A stretch of 21,549 nucleotides of DNA from assembly GCA_002427615.1 (NCBI GenBank), contig DIFH01000153.1:464-22012 (forward strand), read 5' to 3'. Both the position numbers and the translations under genes were made by a program. The notes beneath the pieces are model-generated. The model saw only the letters and a program-made list of their open reading frames with translations. It was not told the origin of the DNA and did not search any database. Numbering within the stretch: the first letter of the stretch is position 1; every line of letters begins with the position of its first letter. Shown in pieces: positions 15,491 to 21,549 of the stretch. The stretch is from Paludibacter sp. UBA5753 (GTDB lineage Bacteria > Bacteroidota > Bacteroidia > Bacteroidales > Paludibacteraceae).

Positions 15491-16505
15491 ATTCTAATAC
15501 AGTAACCCAACTATAGGTATCGGGTTCATCGCCATACTGAATACCAAGTAATTTATGATAAAGTTTATCGCAGATTGGACCCGGCTTTCCATCATGCGAA
15601 AAAATGTAGGATTTTTTTTCGTCGTAATCATCTATGCGTTCAATCGGACTGATAACAGCCGCAGTTCCGCAGGCGCCCGCTTCTTCGAATGTAGCCAGTT
15701 CTTCCACCGGTATGTGGCGTCGCTCCACTTTCAAACCAATTTCTTCGGCTAAAACCATCAAACTTTTGTTGGTAATCGAAGGCAGGATGGACGTTGATCG
15801 CGGCGTAACATAGGTGTTGTTTTTAATTCCGAAAAAGTTGGCAGCTCCGCATTCGTCGATATATTTTTTTTCTTTGGCATCCAGATAAAAGATATTGGAA
15901 TAGCCCAGTTCGTGGGCGCGTTGTCCGGCCACAAGGCTGGCTGCATAATTTCCCCCCACTTTGTATTTGCCCATGCCAAGCGGAGCGGAACGGTCATACT
16001 CGCGCATGATCACAAAAGGAGTTGTTTGGAATCCGCCTTTAAAATACGGACCAACCGGAGTTACAAACACAATAAACATGTATTCATCGGCAGGTTTCAC
16101 GCCTACCTGCGGTCCACTGCCAAAAAGTATCGGACGAATATATAGCGATGCACCTGATTCGTAAGGAGGAACAAAACGTTCGTTTAATTTTACGGCTTTT
16201 ACTACGGCTTCTTCAAATTTCTCAACAGGTAACTGCGCCATTAAAGTGCCTGCACATGAATCCTGCATACGTAAGGCATTGTCGTGCATACGGAAAATAC
16301 GGATTTTTCCATCTTTTCCTCGAAATGCTTTCAAGCCTTCGAACGATTCCTGCCCGTAGTGCAAACTGGTAGCAGCCATGTGTAAAGTTATATATTCACT
16401 GTCGTGTACTTCCAAATTTCCCCATGCTCCGTTGCTGAATGTACATCTGATATTGAAATCGGTTTTCATATAACCAAATCCCAGATTTCCCCAATCTATT
16501 TCCAT
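15489..16505 (-). CDS. ilvE: Branched-chain amino acid aminotransferase
   Basis: PLP enzyme exchanging amino groups between glutamate and leucine, isoleucine or valine in the cytoplasm. The 338-aa length fits the longer (eukaryote-like, group II) BCAT form. Signatures: SLHYGQESFEGLKAFRG (47-63), the RMQDSC region near 79-84, LYIRPILFGSG (121-131), the PLP lysine K182 in GKYKVGGNYAAS, DECGAANFFGI (217-227), and GACGTAAVISPI (277-288). The ATG at 16505 gives the usual N-terminus. It follows the wbqC-like gene after an 85-base gap with low-complexity TCATCA-like sequence and ends at the terminator shared with recJ. Confidence 0.96.
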   Translation of the reverse strand: MEIDWGNLGFGYMKTDFNIRCTFSNGAWGNLEVHDSEYITLHMAATSLHYGQESFEGLKAFRGKDGKIRIFRMHDNALRMQDSCAGTLMAQLPVEKFEEAVVKAVKLNERFVPPYESGASLYIRPILFGSGPQVGVKPADEYMFIVFVTPVGPYFKGGFQTTPFVIMREYDRSAPLGMGKYKVGGNYAASLVAGQRAHELGYSNIFYLDAKEKKYIDECGAANFFGIKNNTYVTPRSTSILPSITNKSLMVLAEEIGLKVERRHIPVEELATFEEAGACGTAAVISPIERIDDYDEKKSYIFSHDGKPGPICDKLYHKLLGIQYGDEPDTYSWVTVLE

Positions 16506-16590
16506 ATTATTTTATTTTTCGTGTTTAACTTATTTTGTTCCATACTTGCCCAACTCCCATCAGGTTTTTCAATCACATATCAACTCATCA

Positions 16591-17223
16591 TCACATCATC
16601 GCCAACCGACTTTCATTTCCCATATTAAACAACAAGTCGATAATACTTAAATTAGCTATAAAACCAAATTTCTGCTCAAAAACCTGATAATAATTTTTCA
16701 ACTTTAAAGTCGGTTCCTTTTTGGGATGAATCCGATAGCGCAAATCAACAATACTTTCATCCGGATTCGTTTCAAATTCTCCCGAAAAAGCAATGTCAGC
16801 TTCAATTTCCAGTAGTTCCAATATCTTTTGTTGAATCTCTAAATTGAAATCCCACAAAAATAACCATTTTTTTTCGAAAAACGGACGTAAATCGTCAGAA
16901 TAATACTCGAAAAACGGACTCGAATTATAAGCCGACTCTATCGACCGCCAATGATGCTTTTGCCAATCGTTGTGTTCCGAAATACGCACATCGCGAATCA
17001 GTTCTTTCCCTGATTTATCCACAGGAATGCTCAAATCCATGACCCCATTGGCTGTCGCAATCCTACAACGGCTTCTATAACTTTGTTTTACATAATGCTC
17101 ATGCTGTTCAATGAAAACCTTCCCCGCATTGGCCAAAATTACAAAATACTCCACCGGAGCCAGATAAGCCGTCGTCAAGAAAACTGAATCCGACTTCAAA
17201 CCGGTTGTTTTATCTCTCAGCAT
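16591..17223 (-). CDS. WbqC-like family protein
   Basis: A 210-aa member of the WbqC family, first noted in O-antigen gene clusters; biochemical role unknown. Matching stretches include FLTTAYLAPVEYF near the N-terminus, HYVKQSYRSRCRI, LSIPV, DVRISEHNDWQKHHWRSIESAY and YNSSPFFEYYSDDL followed by LWDFNLE. The frame runs back to 17259, but that would add 12 residues read through the end of lepB; the ATG at 17223 gives MLRDKTT and a 14-base overlap with the lepB stop, typical of coupled genes. In Bacteroidetes this family commonly lies after lepB, as here, so the pairing is conserved context and not a sign of a polysaccharide cluster. Confidence 0.88.
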   Translation of the reverse strand: MLRDKTTGLKSDSVFLTTAYLAPVEYFVILANAGKVFIEQHEHYVKQSYRSRCRIATANGVMDLSIPVDKSGKELIRDVRISEHNDWQKHHWRSIESAYNSSPFFEYYSDDLRPFFEKKWLFLWDFNLEIQQKILELLEIEADIAFSGEFETNPDESIVDLRYRIHPKKEPTLKLKNYYQVFEQKFGFIANLSIIDLLFNMGNESRLAMM

Positions 17224-18673
17224 TCTTAAAGAACCTGGAAAAGCGGATTTTCCCATCAAGCAAACCTTTGTCTTTGTTCAACGACAACCAAATAAGTACC
17301 GGCCTGCCTACAATATGATCTTCAGGAACGAAGCCCCAATAACGCGAATCTGCCGAATTGTGCCGGTTATCGCCCATCATCCAGTAATAGTCCATTTTAA
17401 ACTGGTAAGTACTGGTTTCCTTTCCATTGACAAAATATTTCCCGTTTTTTACTTCAAGGGTGTTATTTTCATATACACGGATAATTCTTTCGTAAATAGG
17501 GAAATTATATGCGTTCAGCGCCAATTTTGCACCTTTTTTAGGAATATAAATCGGCCCGTAATTGTCGCGCGTCCACATTTTTCCACCACCCAAAGGGAAT
17601 ACATCGCCCGGCTGATCGGCTGTTTCAATCTGAATTTTAACAACTCCAGCCGTGTTGAGAAGTTTGCTATAGGCGGCTTCGGTGAGCGGCAAATGGTACA
17701 AAGGCAAATTAGGATCGAACCCCAACGATTTTATTCCTTCGGCATATTGATTGTTATCGATATACATACGGTCTTCCAGGCTAATTTCCAATTTATCCAA
17801 CACGCTATTCAAGGGAGTTCCATCGGTTTGCACAAAATAATTAAACTGGATTCCGGGTATTTTTTCCTGTTTTTCACCGTTGATAATCATTTGATTATTC
17901 TTAATCTCAATCCAATCCCCCGGTATTCCCACACAACGTTTTACGTAATTTTCCCTGCGGTCGACCGGGCGATAAATGATTTCGCCATACTCCTGAGTTT
18001 TAGCTCTTACAATTTCGCGACCGGCATCGTAACATTCTTCCGTGCTCGGGGTAACATCCGGATGCTGGCTTCTTAACAGCGATAATCCTTCAAAATAGCA
18101 ACTGGTGTAATAATCGGGATTTTGTTTGTTTACCGCAACTGTGTCGCCTGTGGGGAAATTAAACACCACAATATCATTGCGTTCAATCTGATCAAAACCT
18201 TTTAACCTTTTGTATTCCCACTGCGGAGTTTCGATAAATGATTTTGTATTGATAATGGGAAAAGTATGCTGCACCAACGGGAACGAAAGCGGCGTGTTAG
18301 GCACGCGGGGTCCGTAACTGGCTTTGCTGACGAAAAGAAAATCGCCGACCAGCAAAGTCTTCTCTAACGACGAACTTGGAATCTGATAATTCTGGAATAA
18401 ATAGATATTGATAAAATACACAGCTATCAAAGCAAAAACTATGGCATCCACCCATCCCATAAAAGCCAGGAACGATTTATTTTTTGAGCTTTTCCACCAC
18501 GTCCAGGGGATAAATTTGGTGATAAACGAATCAATAATAACAGGCAGCAATAACAACCACCAGAAATTACCGACCCAAACGATAAACAATACATAAATAA
18601 TGCTCCAAATAGCGGCTTTAATCCATTGTTTCAGCGGTTGTTTGAAGCGAGACCTTTGTTGTGCTGCACTCAT
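17210..18673 (-). CDS. lepB: Signal peptidase I, long Bacteroidetes form
   Basis: Inner-membrane serine protease that removes signal peptides from exported proteins; normally essential. The 487-aa protein has three hydrophobic N-terminal segments (about 18-35, 38-55, 69-93). Box B QIPSSSLEKTL gives the nucleophile S102, box D YVKRCVGIPGDWIEI gives the general base K245, and box E MGDNRHNSADSRYWGFVPEDHIVGR-type sequence lies near 432-456. The large insertion between boxes B and D and after D is usual in this phylum. The ATG at 18673 overlaps the stop of the restriction-endonuclease remnant in an ATGA, so its translation may depend on the upstream ORF. It overlaps wbqC by 14 bases at its other end. 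It is normally next to dapB in this group. Confidence 0.95.
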   Translation of the reverse strand: MSAAQQRSRFKQPLKQWIKAAIWSIIYVLFIVWVGNFWWLLLLPVIIDSFITKFIPWTWWKSSKNKSFLAFMGWVDAIVFALIAVYFINIYLFQNYQIPSSSLEKTLLVGDFLFVSKASYGPRVPNTPLSFPLVQHTFPIINTKSFIETPQWEYKRLKGFDQIERNDIVVFNFPTGDTVAVNKQNPDYYTSCYFEGLSLLRSQHPDVTPSTEECYDAGREIVRAKTQEYGEIIYRPVDRRENYVKRCVGIPGDWIEIKNNQMIINGEKQEKIPGIQFNYFVQTDGTPLNSVLDKLEISLEDRMYIDNNQYAEGIKSLGFDPNLPLYHLPLTEAAYSKLLNTAGVVKIQIETADQPGDVFPLGGGKMWTRDNYGPIYIPKKGAKLALNAYNFPIYERIIRVYENNTLEVKNGKYFVNGKETSTYQFKMDYYWMMGDNRHNSADSRYWGFVPEDHIVGRPVLIWLSLNKDKGLLDGKIRFSRFFKNAER

Positions 18674-19077
18674 ATTTTTGTTTTTTTAGATTTTTGTACT
18701 TTTGAAGAATTAAACTCTACTAACTTTTGCCAATTTATCTCCCCTGTTTCAATGCAAAAATCAGAAATAAATTCTTTTGTGAAACGATTTATCATTTGAC
18801 CATAAATCGTTTGAAATTCTTCATTTCTTTCTTTTGCTTTATTCCCAAGCGGCTCAATTATTTCTAAATATAAGTTCGATTCATTTGAAATAAACTCCCA
18901 AAATTCTTGTCCACAATATTTAAAGTAGTCGCCTTTATCAGGTTTACTATTCTTTCCATAGCAACATCCATTTATTGGAACAATATGAAGATTTGAACTT
19001 GCAATTCTTTTCTGATGGAAAGTACTGATATTGTTTTCAATATATTCAACCACATCATTTAGATTTAGTTTTTCCAT
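18670..19077 (-). pseudogene. Restriction endonuclease remnant (PmeII-like), catalytic core deleted in frame
   Basis: A 135-aa ORF from the ATG at 19077 (an in-frame TTG at 19095 would add six residues). Its first 26 residues (NDVVEYIENNISTFHQKRIAS) resemble the N-terminus of PmeII-type type II restriction endonucleases as I remember them, and residues from about 29 on (HIVPINGCCYGKNSKPDKGD, YFKYCGQEFWEFIS, EIIEPLGNKAKERNEEF, DFCIETGEINWQKLVEFNSS) resemble the C-terminal half. The family is about 250 aa, so roughly 110 residues with the expected PD-(D/E)xK nuclease core are absent, with the join near residues 26-30 (about base 18990-19000). The frame is intact on both sides. It overlaps the methyltransferase by 23 bases, and its TGA overlaps the lepB ATG. 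Cleavage activity is unlikely. The family match is from memory. Confidence 0.65.
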
Positions 19078-19918
19078 ATTTATTTTTTGGTTCAAATAAA
19101 ATTAATTCTTTTTCTGCCAACTCTTTTTGTACCATCTCAATATACTCTTTTTGAATATCTATTCCGATGGAGTTTCTTGCCATTCGTTTCGCTACATAAA
19201 GCGTAGTTCCAGACCCCATAAATGGATCTAAAACAGTATCATATTCTTTGGTGAAAAGTTTTATAAACCATTCTGGCAGTTCTTCAGGAAATGCTGCACT
19301 GTGATTTTTATTATTGCAAACTGTCGCAAAATGAAGCACATTTGTCGGATAAACCATATCTCTATCTACCCAATTAGATATATTTTTTCCAAAGCCACTA
19401 CCATTTTTCGCATTGTCACGACGTTTATCAGTATCGCTTAAATTCTTTAACCGTCCATTTGCCCAATCTCCCACAGGTATCATTACATTTTGTTGATACA
19501 TATTAAATTTTCGGGTTTTGTTAAACTGCAAGCACCGTTCCCAACTATCTCTAAAGCGATTTGGCCATTTACCTGGATATGCATTCTTTTTATGCCAGAT
19601 AAATTCTTCGGTCCAAAGCCAACCTTGCTTGCGAAGTTCAAGGATAAGTTCTAATACATAGGTGTGTCTTTCTCCATTTTCGGCTTTTTCTTTTATGTTT
19701 AAAATAAAAGTCCCATCAGGTTTCAGGACACGCAACAACTCTTTTGAAATTTGAAGAAACCAATCTACATATTTTTCCGGTTTAACACCCCCATAAGTAT
19801 TCATTCTCCTATCAGCATAAGGAGGAGATGTAACAATTAAATCAATACTTTCATCATCAATATCTTTCAAAACGTCTTTACAATCGCCTAATAGAATTTT
19901 AGTATCAATTGTTTTCAT
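19055..19918 (-). CDS. Site-specific DNA methyltransferase, beta class, probably N4-cytosine
   Basis: A 287-aa modification methyltransferase. The catalytic motif TSPPY (30-34) comes first and the SAM-binding motif DPFMGSGTT (231-239) near the end, the beta-class order. The serine in SPPY, in place of DPPY, points to N4-cytosine and not N6-adenine. Other family stretches: YADRRMNTYGG (34-44), FIWHKKNAYPGKWPNRFRDSW (from 106), YPTNVLHFATVCNNKNHSAAFPEELP (from 190). The middle looks intact. Its ATG overlaps the stop of the 109-aa ORF (ATGA at 19915-19918), and its end overlaps the endonuclease remnant. Local base composition is much more AT-rich (about 25-35% GC in sampled stretches) than the flanking dapB and lepB. 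With the nuclease broken, it would act as an orphan methyltransferase. Target site unknown. Confidence 0.92.
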   Translation of the reverse strand: MKTIDTKILLGDCKDVLKDIDDESIDLIVTSPPYADRRMNTYGGVKPEKYVDWFLQISKELLRVLKPDGTFILNIKEKAENGERHTYVLELILELRKQGWLWTEEFIWHKKNAYPGKWPNRFRDSWERCLQFNKTRKFNMYQQNVMIPVGDWANGRLKNLSDTDKRRDNAKNGSGFGKNISNWVDRDMVYPTNVLHFATVCNNKNHSAAFPEELPEWFIKLFTKEYDTVLDPFMGSGTTLYVAKRMARNSIGIDIQKEYIEMVQKELAEKELILFEPKNKYGKTKSK

Positions 19919-20244
19919 AATAAATTCAAATCAAAATTGATGTTTCTTACATCATATAAAAAATACGCCTCTTGCAAATCCTGAGAAAAAAATTTTCTAT
20001 CCATCTTTCCCCAAAAATCCGCTGCCATCCACTCTGAAGTTATGCTGTTTTCAGCATTCTCTACATTACTCCCAACACATAAATCATTATCCAGGTATTT
20101 TTTTGCCTCATCAAAAGTTACATTCTTGAATTCTGCAACTATTTGGATAATAGCATCCTTTTCATCCTTGGCATTTATTTGTTTGAAAAAAATATTTTCG
20201 TATGTCGACGAGATAAATTCAAACTTATATAAGAAATTTTTCAT
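19915..20244 (-). CDS. Unknown 109-aa protein, first gene of the methyltransferase cassette
   Basis: I do not recognise this protein. It is 109 aa from the ATG at 20244, soluble, with no signal peptide, no membrane segment, no cysteine pairs that suggest a zinc site, and no helix-turn-helix typical of restriction-modification C proteins. The N-terminal half (FLYKFEFISSTYENIFFKQI, then NAKDEKDAIIQIVAEF) has alternating hydrophobic strands followed by a helix, and the C-terminal half is rich in aromatic and acidic residues (EWMAADFWGKMDRKFF). The stop TGA overlaps the methyltransferase ATG, so the two are probably translationally coupled. It lies 59 bases after dapB with no promoter element visible. 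It shares the AT-rich composition of the cassette. A cassette-specific accessory or regulatory protein is a guess from position only. Confidence 0.75.
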   Translation of the reverse strand: MKNFLYKFEFISSTYENIFFKQINAKDEKDAIIQIVAEFKNVTFDEAKKYLDNDLCVGSNVENAENSITSEWMAADFWGKMDRKFFSQDLQEAYFLYDVRNINFDLNLL

Positions 20245-20303
20245 GAGTATTTCTTTTAAAAAATGGTGATGCAGCTCATTGGTAATGATTTAAAAAACTT
20301 TTT

Positions 20304-21020
20304 TTAAAATTTCAACAGATCTTCCATCCCCAGCAAACCTTTTTTGCCGGCAGTAAATTCGGCGGCAACTACTGCCCCGAGGGCAAATCCTTCGCGGCTT
20401 TTGGCATCGTGTGTAATTTCGATCGAATCCACTTCCGATTCGTAACGAATGGTATGAATGCCCGGAACCTGTCCTTCACGAATAGATTTGATAGCCAGTT
20501 CATCAGGTTGATTTTCAGTTTCTTTTACCCATGCGGTTTTGCGATGGAGATTTTCAAGAATATCTTCCGCCAGGGTAATCGCCGTTCCGCTTGGCGCATC
20601 AAGTTTTTGAGTGTGATGCACTTCGGTCATTTCCACGTTGTAGTTTGGGAAATTATTCATGATGGCTGCCAGGTATTTATTTACCGCCATAAAAATATTA
20701 ACCCCTAAACTGAAGTTCGACGACCAGAATAAAGTATAACCGTTGGCATCTATTTCTTTTTTCAGCACGGGAAGTTCTTCTGTCCAGCCCGTGGTGCCCG
20801 AAACCACCGGCACGCCTGCGGCAAATGCTCGTTTTATATTCGATAAAGCCACGTCTGGCGCAGTAAATTCAATGGCAACCTGCGCGCTTTTGAAATTTTC
20901 GGACTCAAGGTCATCCGGATTATTGATGTCGATAATGGAAACAATTTCATGTCCACGTTCACGCGCAATGCGCTCGATGATTTTTCCCATTTTTCCGTAA
21001 CCTATTAATGCTATTTTCAT
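20304..21020 (-). CDS. dapB: 4-hydroxy-tetrahydrodipicolinate reductase
   Basis: NAD(P)H-dependent step of the diaminopimelate/lysine pathway, cytoplasmic; supplies cell-wall cross-linking precursor. The 238-aa protein has the nucleotide-binding GYGKMG (7-12), EFTAPDVAL (51-59), SGTTGW (74-79), SSNFSLGVN (100-108), and the catalytic block EVHHTQKLDAPSGTA (133-147) with H135 and K139. The C-terminal REGQVPGIHTIRYES region and ITHDAKSREGFALGA complete the family pattern. Its length is a little short of the E. coli enzyme (273 aa) but normal for this phylum. The ATG at 21020 is 118 bases after the CoA-binding gene. The inserted cassette follows 59 bases downstream. Confidence 0.96.
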   Translation of the reverse strand: MKIALIGYGKMGKIIERIARERGHEIVSIIDINNPDDLESENFKSAQVAIEFTAPDVALSNIKRAFAAGVPVVSGTTGWTEELPVLKKEIDANGYTLFWSSNFSLGVNIFMAVNKYLAAIMNNFPNYNVEMTEVHHTQKLDAPSGTAITLAEDILENLHRKTAWVKETENQPDELAIKSIREGQVPGIHTIRYESEVDSIEITHDAKSREGFALGAVVAAEFTAGKKGLLGMEDLLKF

Positions 21021-21033
21021 AAAACCTCTTCCA

Positions 21034-21123
21034 CCCTCCCCAAAAGGGAGGAGTTTCCTATTTGTGTATAAATCAATTACAATTTCTTTTCCCTCCCCAT
21101 TGGGCTTATAGCAGGCAGGGAGG
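21034..21123. repeat. Two CCTCCC/GGGAGG inverted repeats between the CoA-binding gene and dapB
   Basis: CCTCCC-CAAAA-GGGAGG at 21035-21051 is a compact 6-bp hairpin. A second pair of the same arms, CCTCCC at 21092-21097 and GGGAGG at 21118-21123, encloses 20 bases. CCCTCCCC is shared by both. Such palindromes recur in intergenic regions of this phylum, so a dispersed repeat remnant is more likely than a terminator: no T-run follows on the minus strand. Confidence 0.55.
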
Positions 21124-21138
21124 TTAGGTGGAACAATT

Positions 21139-21498
21139 TTAATATTGCCCTGTTCCCAAAAGCACCAACGTACAGGCTTCTTCGGCTTCTATTCCGTTTT
21201 GAATCAATAGCGACTCAAATTCTGCATTTTCTGTTCCCGGATTGAAAACCACACGTTTCGGTTTCAACGACAAAATATAATCGTAATACTCGGATTGGCG
21301 CTGCGGTCCGACATAAAGGGTTACCGTATCCAAACCTTCGTATTGTTTTCTTTCGGTATCTATTGTTTTTCCGAAAACCGTATCGGGACGAAGACCCAAC
21401 AATTCAATTTCGTGTCCGTGAGCCAACAAACGTTCCGCCGCTTTAAATGCGTAACGTTCAGGGTTGTTGCTTGCGCCTATTATTAATGTCTTTTTCAT
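21139..21498 (-). CDS. CoA-binding domain protein (YccU-like)
   Basis: A 119-aa Rossmann-fold protein of the CoA_binding family. The N-terminal TLIIGASNNPERYAFKAAERLLAHGHEI matches the nucleotide/CoA-binding turn (GASNNPxRYA), followed by VFGKTIDTE and the DTVTLYVGPQRQSEYYDYIL helix. FNPGTENAEFESLLIQNGIEAEEACTLVLL is the characteristic C-terminus with the conserved PGTEN and EACTLVLL. Cellular role not established. Two in-frame ATGs are possible: 21507 and 21498. The AGGAG at 21508-21512 abuts the first and lies nine bases before the second, so 21498 (MKKTLIIG) is chosen. A heptamer array begins just upstream. Confidence 0.88.
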   Translation of the reverse strand: MKKTLIIGASNNPERYAFKAAERLLAHGHEIELLGLRPDTVFGKTIDTERKQYEGLDTVTLYVGPQRQSEYYDYILSLKPKRVVFNPGTENAEFESLLIQNGIEAEEACTLVLLGTGQY

Positions 21499-21507
21499 TT
21501 TATTCAT

Positions 21508-21512
21508 CTCCT
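21508..21512 (-). promoter_or_regulatory. Shine-Dalgarno site deciding the start of the CoA-binding gene
   Basis: AGGAG on the minus strand. It touches the ATG at 21507 directly but is nine bases from the ATG at 21498, a workable distance, so it favours the shorter protein. Strong Shine-Dalgarno matches are rare in this window. Confidence 0.6.
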
Positions 21513-21518
21513 AAATTT

Positions 21519-21549
21519 CCTCTTGCCTCTCGCCTCTCGCCTCTCGCCT
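21519..21549. repeat. Second tandem heptamer array, CCTCTYG, cut by the window end
   Basis: CCTCTTG (21519-21525), then three CCTCTCG units (21526-21546) and the first three bases of another. It starts 6 bases upstream of the AGGAG of the CoA-binding gene. Same period as the array at 2463-2581, and CCTCTTG differs from that array's CCGCTTG by one base. Total length unknown. Confidence 0.85.

Larger units (their letters stand above)
18670..20244 (-). other. AT-rich restriction-modification cassette inserted between dapB and lepB
   Basis: Three overlapping minus-strand ORFs (109-aa unknown, DNA methyltransferase, nuclease remnant) form a compact unit of about 1.6 kb. Sampled stretches of 60 bases have 25-33% GC, against roughly 35-60% in dapB and lepB. 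dapB and lepB are usual neighbours in Bacteroidetes, so the cassette is likely acquired. No integrase, transposase, terminal inverted repeat or clear target-site duplication is visible at its edges. Confidence 0.75.

Noticed and set aside
16566..16605. TCATCA/ATCACAT low-complexity stretch near the wbqC stop
   Set aside because: Period is irregular, part of it is the wbqC coding end, and it may be chance; not listed as an array.
19081..19095. TTG start giving a longer nuclease remnant (MNQKIN extension)
   Set aside because: The ATG at 19077 gives the expected family-like N-terminus and a typical overlap with the methyltransferase.

Overview
The window looks like ordinary chromosome from a member of the Bacteroidetes, most likely order Bacteroidales. 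I infer this from gene content, gene order and promoter style; no rRNA or other marker is present to prove it. Supporting points: the hpt-adk-obg-pgeF run, a long (487 aa) signal peptidase I beside dapB and a WbqC-like gene, a short-LID adenylate kinase, few Shine-Dalgarno sites, and several copies of the Bacteroidetes-type -7 element TAnnTTTG. Core genes are of moderate GC. No rRNA, tRNA or CRISPR array was seen.

Layout. (1) 85-2394: a sirtuin-type deacylase (-), an alpha/beta hydrolase (+) and a SAM methyltransferase (-). (2) 2395-4827: an intergenic region with a 17-copy heptamer array, then a well-formed promoter and a lipoprotein S9 peptidase closed by a hairpin terminator. (3) 4919-9065: a plus-strand housekeeping run of hpt, adk, obg, pgeF and a B3/B4-domain protein, for purine salvage, nucleotide balance, ribosome assembly and cell-wall quality control. 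It meets xseB tail to tail. (4) 9062-13186: a minus-strand group of a divergent Sua5/TsaC-like protein, a polyprenyl-phosphate sugar transferase, a CLC chloride transporter with CBS domains, and xseB. (5) 13187-15490: a 549-bp gene-poor stretch, recJ, and a terminator shared with ilvE. (6) 15489-21498: a minus-strand series CoA-binding protein, dapB, [inserted cassette], lepB, wbqC, ilvE.

The least ordinary part is 18670-20244. An AT-rich cassette sits between dapB and lepB, genes that are normally neighbours in this group. It encodes a 109-aa protein of unknown function, a beta-class (probably N4-cytosine) DNA methyltransferase, and a short ORF that I read as a PmeII-type restriction endonuclease with its catalytic middle removed in frame. 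All junctions overlap, and the last ORF's stop overlaps the lepB start. It looks like a restriction-modification system that has lost restriction but kept methylation, wired into the translation of an essential gene.

Other points worth attention: the Sua5/TsaC-like protein has lost most of its family's active-site signature; the CLC protein has valine where antiporters carry the internal proton glutamate; the sirtuin lacks its zinc cysteines; and different short tandem repeats lie just upstream of several genes, including two related heptamer arrays. All family calls rest on motif recognition without database searches.
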